A DNA stretch of 64,000 nucleotides, taken from contig CAVXBV010000009.1 in assembly GCA_963760125.1 (NCBI GenBank), positions 68,754 to 132,753 on the forward strand, given 5' to 3'. Shown here in pieces: positions 26,383-33,421 of the stretch. The first letter of the stretch is position 1; every line of letters begins with the position of its first letter. This DNA comes from RYN-111 sp963760125 (GTDB lineage: Bacteria; Actinomycetota; Actinomycetes; Mycobacteriales; SCTD01). Under the pieces are notes generated by a model. That model searched no databases. It was not told where the DNA came from and saw nothing but the letters and a program-made list of their open reading frames with translations. A program made the position numbers and the translations under genes.

Positions 26383-26661
26383 CTACCGGCTGCCGCCAAG
26401 GCCCTCGTCCTCGGCGTCCATCCAGAAGTCCTGGGGGTAGGCAGTGTCGTCCATCACCTGCAGGTGCGGTGCCGCGGGGGTCCCGGACGGCGCCGGTGGG
26501 CGCCCACAGAGCAGGTCGACGTCCTGGCGGACCCGCTCCACGTCGACCAGCAGCCGACGGCTGTCGAGGTTGTCGCCGTACCCCTTGATCGCCGTGCCGG
26601 CGGCCCGCTCGAGGGCGTCGACGGCGTCGCGCAGCGCTGCTGCGTCGTCCTGCACGGTCAT
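26383..26661 (-). CDS. Small soluble protein upstream of sdh, unknown
   Basis: 92 residues, MTVQDDAAALRDAVDALERA... then GYGDNLDSRRLLVDVERVRQDVD, predicted helical for the first 55 residues with an acidic, proline-containing tail. Lies 44 bases before sdhC in the same direction. Family not recognised. Possibly part of the sdh operon; no motif suggests an enzyme. Confidence 0.6.
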   Translation of the reverse strand: MTVQDDAAALRDAVDALERAAGTAIKGYGDNLDSRRLLVDVERVRQDVDLLCGRPPAPSGTPAAPHLQVMDDTAYPQDFWMDAEDEGLGGSR

Positions 26662-26744
26662 GGCTCGGAGACCTCTGCGCTCGTTGGGGGGGACGGAGAT
26701 CACCCAACACGACAGCGGTACGCAGGCGCAACCACCCGCGCGGG

Positions 26745-26972
26745 TCAGAACACCCCGTGGCTCACACCGTAGGTGAGGCACACGCCGAAGAACGTCGCGA
26801 GCAGGAAGACCCCGATGAGCACGAGGGCCGCCACGCGGATCCACGGCTTCTGCGGACCGGTCATCATCGGCGGGAGGTAGGCGGCGGGCAGCTTCGAGCC
26901 GCGAAGCAGCTCGAGGTAGTGCGGGTCGACCTCAGGCTCGTCCCACGGCTGGAGGCGCGGCTGCTCGGTCAC
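26745..26972 (-). CDS. Single-helix membrane protein upstream of sdh
   Basis: 75 residues from GTG 26972. Soluble Pro-rich N-terminal half (PWDEPEVDPHYLELLRG, LPAAYLPPMM) and one transmembrane helix (WIRVAALVLIGVFLLATFFG) near the C terminus. Co-oriented with the sdh genes. Mycobacterial Sdh1 is reported to contain an additional small single-helix subunit; this protein has a suitable size and topology, but no sequence identity to it can be claimed. Confidence 0.65.
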   Translation of the reverse strand: MTEQPRLQPWDEPEVDPHYLELLRGSKLPAAYLPPMMTGPQKPWIRVAALVLIGVFLLATFFGVCLTYGVSHGVF

Positions 26973-27014
26973 CCCCCCACCGTACGGCGGGAAGCACGGT
27001 CGTGCAGAGGTGAG

Positions 27015-28736
27015 TCAGCCGTGCCAGCTGCGCCACAGGTCGGCGTAGGAGCCGTTCGAGGCCAGCAGCTCCTCGTGCGTGCCCAACTCGAGCACCCGCC
27101 CCTGCTCGACCACGGCGACGCGGTCGGCGTCGGAGGCGGTGTGCAGCCGGTGGGCGACGGCCACGACGGTGCGACCGGTCAGCACCGCCGACAGCGACCG
27201 CTCGAGGTGGCGGGCGGCGCGCGGGTCCAGCAGAGCCGTCGCCTCGTCCAGGACAAGGGTGTGCGGGTCGGCCAGGACCAGGCGGGCGAGGGCGACCTGC
27301 TGGGCCTGCGACGGGGTCAGTGCGAGACCACCGGCCCCGACCTGCTGCTCGAGCCCGCAGCCGGTCCAGTCGACCACGACGAGGGCCTCGCGCAGCTGGG
27401 CGTCCGTCGCGGCGGGAAGCGCGAGTCGTAGGTTGTCGGCCAGCGTCGCGCTGAACACGTGGTGCTCCTGCGTGACCAGGGAGACCTCGCGCCGGAGCTG
27501 GGCGAGCGGCAGCCCGGTGAGGGGCGCGCCACCCACCGTGACGCTGCCGGCCCCGGGTGGGTGAATCCCGGCAAGCAGCCGGGCCAGGGTCGACTTACCG
27601 GCCCCGGACGGCCCGACGATGGCCAACCGCTCCCCGGGGCGCAGGGCCAGGTCGATGCCCTCGAGCACCGGCCGTCCCGGGGCATAAGCGAAGTGGACCC
27701 CGTCGGCGACAAGCTGCTCGCCGACCGGCACCTGTCCGGAGGCGGTCCGGTCGTCGTCGACCTGGCTCACACCGAGCAGCCGGGCGAACGACGTACTGCC
27801 GATCTGGACCTCGTCGAGCCAGTTGAGCAGCCGGTCCACCGGGTCGACCAGCAGCTGGGCGTAGAGCGTCACGGCGGTGACCTGCGCGAGGCTGAGGTGA
27901 CCTCCGATGGCCAGCAGCCCGCCGACCAGCACGCAGGTCACCACCGGCAGGACGTACGCCGTCTCGCAGCCCGGGTAGAACACGCCCCGCAGGCGCAGGG
28001 TGTAGCGCTCACCGTCCCACGCGCGGCCGAGGTCGTGCTCGGCGAGCGCGACTCGCTCCTGCTGTCGGCCCAGGGCCTCGACGGTCCCACCGGCGTCGAT
28101 GGTCTCGGCGACCCGAGCGGTCACCTCACTGGCTGCCTGACGCTCGGCCAGGTAGCCGGCCGGTGCGCGCCGGAGGTACCACCGGGTCACGACCGCCACC
28201 ACAGGGATGGTCACCAGGACACCGGCAGCGGCGGGCACGGGCGCGGCGAGGAGCATGGCCACCAGGGTGGCGAGGGTGGTGATGACCGCGACGGTCACCT
28301 CAGGAACGCCCTGCCGCACCGTCTTGGTCAGGGCGGCGACGTCAGCGGTGGTGCGGCTGAGCAGGTCACCGGTGCCCGCCCGCTCCACGGTCCCGAGCGG
28401 GAGCGCGAGGACGCCCTCGACGAACTCTTCACGCACCTGGGCCAGGACCTGCTCCCCCAAGACGAACGAGCGCAGTCGGGCCCACCGGCGCAGCACCGCA
28501 GCCAGCAGCACCACGGAGGTCAGGGCGATGGCGGTCCTGGTGATGTCGTCGTCGGTGAGGCCGTGGTCCACCCCGCCCACCAGGTGACCGAGCAGTCGGG
28601 GCGGGACCAGGGACGCGGCGGCGGCCGCCAGGTCGAGGAGGGCGCACATCAGTAGCGCGGCGCGGTGCTCGCGGGCCAGGGCAGCAACCCGGCGGCGTAC
28701 GACGGTGGAGTCCGCGATCGGCAGGCGGGTCCTCAT
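27015..28736 (-). CDS. ABC exporter half-transporter with consensus Walker motifs (subunit B)
   Basis: 573 residues: six-helix type I exporter domain (about 1-310) and an ATPase domain. Walker A GPSGAGKST and Walker B HTLVLDEATALLD are canonical and the H-loop VVAVAHRL is present, but the signature is LTPSQAQQ instead of LSGGQ. ATG 28736 overlaps the stop of the partner by four bases (ATGA). With its partner it forms one complete and one degenerate ATP site, as in heterodimeric multidrug or lipid/peptide exporters. Substrate unknown. Confidence 0.9.
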   Translation of the reverse strand: MRTRLPIADSTVVRRRVAALAREHRAALLMCALLDLAAAAASLVPPRLLGHLVGGVDHGLTDDDITRTAIALTSVVLLAAVLRRWARLRSFVLGEQVLAQVREEFVEGVLALPLGTVERAGTGDLLSRTTADVAALTKTVRQGVPEVTVAVITTLATLVAMLLAAPVPAAAGVLVTIPVVAVVTRWYLRRAPAGYLAERQAASEVTARVAETIDAGGTVEALGRQQERVALAEHDLGRAWDGERYTLRLRGVFYPGCETAYVLPVVTCVLVGGLLAIGGHLSLAQVTAVTLYAQLLVDPVDRLLNWLDEVQIGSTSFARLLGVSQVDDDRTASGQVPVGEQLVADGVHFAYAPGRPVLEGIDLALRPGERLAIVGPSGAGKSTLARLLAGIHPPGAGSVTVGGAPLTGLPLAQLRREVSLVTQEHHVFSATLADNLRLALPAATDAQLREALVVVDWTGCGLEQQVGAGGLALTPSQAQQVALARLVLADPHTLVLDEATALLDPRAARHLERSLSAVLTGRTVVAVAHRLHTASDADRVAVVEQGRVLELGTHEELLASNGSYADLWRSWHG

Positions 28737-30433
28737 GGGGCGAACTCCTCGAGGTCGCGGGTGACGACCGAGCGGTAGGCCGGCTCCGCGAGCAGGTCCG
28801 CGTGCCGACCCTCCAGGGCGACCGTGCCGTTCTCCACGAGCGCCACGTGGTCGGCGCGCTCGAGCACCCACGGGGACGTCGTGAGCACGACGGTGGTACG
28901 ACCTGCGCGCGCGGCGCCCAGTCGGTGCGCGATCCGGGCCTCGGTGTGGGCGTCCACGGCGCTCGTGGGCTCGACGAGCACGAGTACCGCCGTACGGGTG
29001 AGCAGCGCGCGGGCCAGCAGCAGGCGCTGGCGCTGGCCACCGGAGAGCTCGCGGGCGCGCTCCTCAAGCTCGCCCTCCAGCCCGCCGTCGATGCTGTCCA
29101 GGACGTCGGTCGCGCACGCGGCGGTCAGGGCATCCTGCACGTCCTCCTCGCTGCGGTCGCCGGACGGGTCCAGCTCGCGCCGCAGCGGTCCGCGCAGCAG
29201 CACGTCGCCCGGTCGGCAGACCAGGACGGTCGCGCGGACATCGGCCAGCGACAGCGCCCGCAGAGGCACGCCGCCGAGGGTGGCGTCGCTGTCGACGTAC
29301 GCCCCGAGCCGGGCGACGAGGTCTTCTGCGCCCTCGCGGCAGACCACCGCGGTCAGGCGGCCGTGCCGCAGGACCAGTCCGGAGACGGGGTCGTGCAGGT
29401 CCCCGATCACCACGGGGAGAGGCGTCACAGGCTCGACACGCGTGGGTCCAAGACGCAGGAGCGCGAGCACCCGCCCTGCGGCCACGGTGCCCGCGGTCAT
29501 ACAGTCGACCAGCTCGGTGCCGGTACGCAGCGGGAGCACCAGGAAAGCGGCGTAGCCGTAGAAGGCCAGCAGCTGACCCGGCGTGATCTCCCCCCGCACG
29601 GCCAGCCGCGCCCCCACCACGGTGAGGGCGACGACGAAGACGGCTGGGAGCAGCAGCTGCAGGGCGTCGAGGGTGGCCTCCAGTCGCGCGGTCTCGACCC
29701 CGGCGGCGCGCACCCGCTGGCTGGCGGCGCGGTACCTCGCGGCCAGCTCGGGCTCACCGCCGATGCCGCGTAACACCCGCAGGCCGCTGACCGTGTCGGC
29801 GGCGAGCGTGGAGGCCTCGGACAGCGCTGCGCGCTGGGCGGCCTGCCGCCGCTGCAGCGGCCGGAGCAGCGGACCGAGGCCGAGCACGAGCACCGGCATG
29901 CCGATGAGGACGAGCAGTCCCAGCCGGACGCTGGTCGAGAGCAGGATCGCCGCGACGAGGACGAACGACACGAGTGCGCCGGTCCCGCGCGCCGTGATGT
30001 CGAAGCACCGACCGACCATCGGGGCGTCGGTGGCACTGACGTTGGCGGCCTCGCCGGCGGGAACCCGCGCGGGCAGGCTGCCGCCGAGCCCCACCACGTG
30101 GCGCAGGACGATCTGCTGCGTCCGGAAGGTGGCGGTGACCCAGTTGGCGACGGCGAAGCGGTGGCGCATGAGTCCGGCCAGGGCGGTCGTGACGCCGAGC
30201 CCGAGGAGCACCAAGGCCCAGAGCACGAGCGCTGAGCGGTCGCCGGCGCGCACGCCCTTGTCGAGAGCGGCGCCGAGCGCACCCGGGCTCAGTGCCTGGG
30301 CGCCCATCCAGAGCACGCCCCAGAACGCGCCCCCGGCGATCGTCCGTCGCTGCCCCTTGGCGATCCACAGCAGGTAGCGGACCGGTCCGCGAAGGTCGGG
30401 GGAACCCGGTTCGGGGAGGGGGAAACGGCGCAC
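28733..30433 (-). CDS. ABC exporter half-transporter with degenerate Walker motifs (subunit A)
   Basis: 566 residues, six-helix exporter domain followed by an ATPase domain. The signature LSGGQRQRLLLARALL is canonical, but the Walker A loop is replaced (VVCREGAEDLV), Walker B reads VLVLVEPTSAVD with the Asp missing, and the H-loop His is absent (VVLTTSPW). So it cannot hydrolyse ATP in its own Walker site but completes the consensus site of the downstream subunit. GTG start at 30433. Divergent from a small zinc-ribbon gene. Confidence 0.9.
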   Translation of the reverse strand: MRRFPLPEPGSPDLRGPVRYLLWIAKGQRRTIAGGAFWGVLWMGAQALSPGALGAALDKGVRAGDRSALVLWALVLLGLGVTTALAGLMRHRFAVANWVTATFRTQQIVLRHVVGLGGSLPARVPAGEAANVSATDAPMVGRCFDITARGTGALVSFVLVAAILLSTSVRLGLLVLIGMPVLVLGLGPLLRPLQRRQAAQRAALSEASTLAADTVSGLRVLRGIGGEPELAARYRAASQRVRAAGVETARLEATLDALQLLLPAVFVVALTVVGARLAVRGEITPGQLLAFYGYAAFLVLPLRTGTELVDCMTAGTVAAGRVLALLRLGPTRVEPVTPLPVVIGDLHDPVSGLVLRHGRLTAVVCREGAEDLVARLGAYVDSDATLGGVPLRALSLADVRATVLVCRPGDVLLRGPLRRELDPSGDRSEEDVQDALTAACATDVLDSIDGGLEGELEERARELSGGQRQRLLLARALLTRTAVLVLVEPTSAVDAHTEARIAHRLGAARAGRTTVVLTTSPWVLERADHVALVENGTVALEGRHADLLAEPAYRSVVTRDLEEFAP

Positions 30434-30472
30434 CCACCCACGCTAGGACGCCCGGCAACTGAGTTCCTGGGT

Positions 30473-30485
30473 CAGACTGCAGGTA
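30473..30485 (+). promoter_or_regulatory. Leaderless-type -10 box (CAGACT)
   Basis: CAGACT 30473-30478, six bases (gcaggt), then ATG 30485. Confidence 0.35.
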
Positions 30486-30670
30486 TGACCGACACCGCTC
30501 CTGCACCGAGCGGGCCGGCGACCTGCTCCCACTGCGGTACGAGCGTGGACGACCGGCCGGCCACGTGGTCGTTAGACGTCACCGCCCGGGGCGCGCGGTG
30601 GATCTGCGAGCGGTGCACGCGCGAGAACCTGCGGTCCATCGAGGGCAAGCTCGACGAGAGCTGGTGGTGA
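30485..30670 (+). CDS. Small zinc-ribbon protein
   Basis: 61 residues: ATCSHCGTSV and WICERCTRENLRSIE give two CxxC pairs about 28 residues apart, a zinc-ribbon knuckle arrangement, with an acidic end LDESWW. No enzyme motif. Members of this type are widespread in actinobacteria and uncharacterised. Ends 9 bases before the convergent ABC1 kinase. Confidence 0.75.
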   Translation: MTDTAPAPSGPATCSHCGTSVDDRPATWSLDVTARGARWICERCTRENLRSIEGKLDESWW

Positions 30671-30679
30671 CCCGCTGAC

Positions 30680-31990
30680 CTACGCCCGGAAGCCGGGCTG
30701 CCAGGTCTCCATCAGCTCGCGGTAGGGCGCCTCGCCGCCGAGCTGGCAGAGCACCCCGATGGTCCCGAGCGTGACCCGGTGGATCAGCAGGTAGGACGGC
30801 GGAAGGTTCAGCTGGCGACCGAGCTGGTTGGCGGGGGAGCGGGGGTCGCCGACCCGCATCGCCTCGGCCCGCAGCCACGGGCGCGTGAAGCGGAACGTCG
30901 GCTCGGCGATGGGGGCCAGCATGGGGCGCAGGTAGTCGAGGACCTCGTGCGCGTCGACGGTGATGGACGGCTTGACGAACCCCTCGTCGCGCAGCGCCTG
31001 CAGCACGTCCTCGGCGCGGCCCTCGAGGGCCAGTCGGGACAGTCGGCCGATCGGCTCGGGCGCGCCGTCCGGCAGGCGGTCCACCGCGCCGAAGTCGATC
31101 ACCCCGAGCCGGCCGTCGGGCAGCAGCCGGAAGTTGCCCGGGTGCGGGTCGGCGTGCAGCAGACCGGCGAGCACCGGTCCGGAGAACAGGAACTGCGCGA
31201 GCAACCGGGCGGCCCGGTCCCGCTGCTCCTGGCTCCCCTCCCGGATGATCGCCGAGAGGGGGACCCCGTCCATCCACTCGGTGACGAGCACCCGGTCGGC
31301 ACCGGCGATCACGTGGGGGATCCGGATGTCCGGGTCACCGTCGTACGCCTGGGCGAACTGCTCCTGGCTGCGGGCCTCGAGGGCGTAGTCGAGCTCCTCG
31401 GCCACGCGCGAGCGGAGCTCGGCGAGAAGGGGCTTGATGTCAAGTCCAGGCGTGAAGGCGGAGAAGACCCGGGCGAGCCGGGAGAGCTGCTTGAGATCGC
31501 CGAGCAGGGCGTCGCCGGCGCCGGGGTACTGGATCTTGACGGCGACCTCGCGGCCGTCGTGCCACGTCGCGCGGTGGACCTGCCCGATGCTGGCGGCCGC
31601 GGCGGGCTTGTCGTCGAAGTCCTGGAACTGCGACCGCCAGTCCACGCCGAGCTGCTCGGCGAGGACGGTGTGGACGGTGGCCGCCGGCAGCGGAGGGGCA
31701 GCCTCCTGCAGCTTGGTGAGGGCCGCGCGGTACGGCGCCGCCACCTCTTCCGGCATGGCGGCCTCGAAGACGCTCAGCGCCTGGCCGAACTTCATCGCTC
31801 CGCCCTTGAGCTGACCGAGCACCTGGAACAGCTGCTCCGCGGTCCGGGCCTGCAGCTCGGCGGCGACGAGCTCCGCCGGCCGGCCGCCGATCCGCTTGCC
31901 CAGCCCGACGGCGCCGCGACCGGCCACCCCGAGGGGGAGCGCAGCCAGCTTGGCGCCGCGCGTCACGGCGTGGCGGGGGATGTCGTTCAC
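30680..31990 (-). CDS. ABC1/AarF (UbiB-like) atypical kinase
   Basis: 436 residues. Family hallmarks: KxGQ motif (LKGGAMKFGQALS), Ala-rich nucleotide loop AAAASIGQVHRA, catalytic Lys in VAVKIQYPG, HADPHPGNF and VIDFGAVDRL. Close in pattern to Rv3197, the macrolide-resistance-associated ABC1 protein next to whiB7 in mycobacteria. There it belongs to the whiB7 neighbourhood; here 25 kb separate them. GTG 31990 is chosen because homologous proteins begin near NDIPRHAVTRGAKLA; an in-frame GTG at 32020 would add 10 residues. Confidence 0.9.
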   Translation of the reverse strand: MNDIPRHAVTRGAKLAALPLGVAGRGAVGLGKRIGGRPAELVAAELQARTAEQLFQVLGQLKGGAMKFGQALSVFEAAMPEEVAAPYRAALTKLQEAAPPLPAATVHTVLAEQLGVDWRSQFQDFDDKPAAAASIGQVHRATWHDGREVAVKIQYPGAGDALLGDLKQLSRLARVFSAFTPGLDIKPLLAELRSRVAEELDYALEARSQEQFAQAYDGDPDIRIPHVIAGADRVLVTEWMDGVPLSAIIREGSQEQRDRAARLLAQFLFSGPVLAGLLHADPHPGNFRLLPDGRLGVIDFGAVDRLPDGAPEPIGRLSRLALEGRAEDVLQALRDEGFVKPSITVDAHEVLDYLRPMLAPIAEPTFRFTRPWLRAEAMRVGDPRSPANQLGRQLNLPPSYLLIHRVTLGTIGVLCQLGGEAPYRELMETWQPGFRA

Positions 31991-32033
31991 CGCGTCATCA
32001 TCGCTGCCGCCCGGCTGCACCGCAGGTCGGGGC

Positions 32034-33023
32034 TCAGGCGGCGCCGCGGGACCTCTCGACGACCGCGTCCCACTGGCAGGGGCAACCGGGGTGACGCGGC
32101 CACGAGCGGCGGCGCCACGCCCACCCGGGCAGGGTCAGCTCGAGGGTCCCGTCGACCGTCGCCGGCTCTCCTCCCTCCAGGAGGGTGAGCACCTGCAGGG
32201 CGGCCTGGGCGGCCACGGCCATGGCCAGCACGCCGTCGCAGGCCGCCGTGGTCCGGCGCCGCTCCGCGCGCACCGCGCCCCAGCCGGGGTCCAGCGCCTG
32301 GTGGGTCAGCGCCTGGCAGGCCAGGCACGAGGTCCCGGGCAGCACGAGGGGCCCGACGATGCCGGTGCGCTCCTCGACGCGGGCGCTCAGGTGCGGTGTG
32401 CCGGTGCGGCGAAGCGCCTCGGCCACTCCCGGCTCGGGGTGCTCGGTGAGGACGACCAGGTCGGGGTGACGCGGCGATCGAGGGGTCGGCAGGCGCGAGG
32501 ACACCGCCTCGCCGCGCCGTCGCCCGAGGTCGACGCTTGACAGCCCGCCCACGGCGGTGTCCGCCAGGCGGGTGAGGGCGTCGTCGTGGACCTCCAGGGC
32601 GCCGACGCCGGCGCTGGTCAGCAGGGCAGCCAGGGGGGCGCCGACCCGACCCGCGCCGTGCACCACCACCCGCGCGGACCGCCGGGCCAGCAGCGCCGTC
32701 GACGCCGCCCGGCCGTGCACGAGGGACAGGGAAGCCAGGTCCGGGCCGAGCCGCTCGCGCTCGTCGCGCTCGAGCCCGGGGGCAGCGAGGTCATCGGCGT
32801 CCAGGACCAGACCGGCCCGCTCGAGCGCGTCGAGCACCGGGCCACCCGCGGGCGCGTCCTGCAGCACCTGCTCCCGGGTCCGGGTCCCGTCCAGCAGGGC
32901 CAGCAGCGGGCCGGCGCCGTCCAGGACGACCGCGTCCTGGGGGGTGCAGCCCACCTGAGCGGAGCCGTCGGCCCGCCACAGCAGCGGGAGGGCGGGGGAC
33001 AGGACGGGACGGGACGTGCTCAC
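32034..33023 (-). CDS. ThiF/cyclodehydratase-like adenylation-fold protein
   Basis: 329 residues. Rossmann-like core VVVHGAGRVGAPLAALLTSAGVG followed by a Cys-rich region, SCLACQ and CPCQW, typical of ThiF/E1-like and RiPP leader-binding cyclodehydratase relatives (compare the Rv3196 neighbourhood in M. tuberculosis). The catalytic adenylation arginine was not located, so it may be a scaffold rather than an enzyme. GTG 33023. Only 44 bases from the ABC1 kinase start, same direction. No RiPP precursor gene was found nearby. Confidence 0.7.
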   Translation of the reverse strand: MSTSRPVLSPALPLLWRADGSAQVGCTPQDAVVLDGAGPLLALLDGTRTREQVLQDAPAGGPVLDALERAGLVLDADDLAAPGLERDERERLGPDLASLSLVHGRAASTALLARRSARVVVHGAGRVGAPLAALLTSAGVGALEVHDDALTRLADTAVGGLSSVDLGRRRGEAVSSRLPTPRSPRHPDLVVLTEHPEPGVAEALRRTGTPHLSARVEERTGIVGPLVLPGTSCLACQALTHQALDPGWGAVRAERRRTTAACDGVLAMAVAAQAALQVLTLLEGGEPATVDGTLELTLPGWAWRRRSWPRHPGCPCQWDAVVERSRGAA

Positions 33024-33132
33024 GGGACCTCCAGCGACGGGCGGGTCCGCGCACCGTGGCACGCGCTGACGGCTCGCCGTACGCGCCGTCCACAGCCCGC
33101 CGGGTCGTCCACACGCCCCGGACACGACACCG

Positions 33133-33168
33133 AGAGGGCGGCCCTCCCCGTGGGGAGAGCCGCCCTCT
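33133..33168. terminator. Terminator hairpin after the DUF5679 gene
   Basis: AGAGGGCGGC pairs with GCCGCCCTCT, and an inner CTCCCC pairs with GGGGAG around GT with one mismatch. It lies 17 bases past the stop of the DUF5679 gene. Confidence 0.65.
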
Positions 33169-33184
33169 GGGACGTGCGGGTGGA

Positions 33185-33337
33185 TCAGGCCTTGCCGAGG
33201 ATCCGGTTCATCTTGGTGCCGCACACGGGGCACAGGCCCTGGGCCATGCGACGACCAGAGTCGCTGACCTTGACCTCGCCGTCGAAGTCCCGCTTCTCCT
33301 TGCACTTCACGCAGTAGCCGTTGTAGCTCTCCGCCAC
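33185..33337 (-). CDS. DUF5679 zinc-ribbon protein
   Basis: 50 residues from GTG 33337 with GGAGG 6 bases upstream: VAESYNGYCVKCKEKRDFDG, then GLCPVCGTKMNRILGKA. Two CxxC pairs (C9/C12 and C36/C39) form a zinc ribbon, the DUF5679 pattern. Found beside the ABC1 kinase and uvrD2 region in many actinobacteria; function unknown. Confidence 0.85.
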   Translation of the reverse strand: MAESYNGYCVKCKEKRDFDGEVKVSDSGRRMAQGLCPVCGTKMNRILGKA

Positions 33338-33421
33338 GGGGTCCTCCAGTTGTCAGACGGGGACGCGCCCCGGGGCCCGCACCGGTCGGTTGCGGGCGGG
33401 TGATGCACGAACCCTAGCCCG

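Noticed and set aside
33100..33112. DnaA box near the ThiF-like gene (TCGTCCACA)
   Set aside because: Single near-match without neighbours; expected by chance.
32034..33337. RiPP biosynthetic cluster around the ThiF-like protein
   Set aside because: No precursor peptide, YcaO or modifying enzyme nearby; the gene belongs to the conserved ABC1 kinase neighbourhood.
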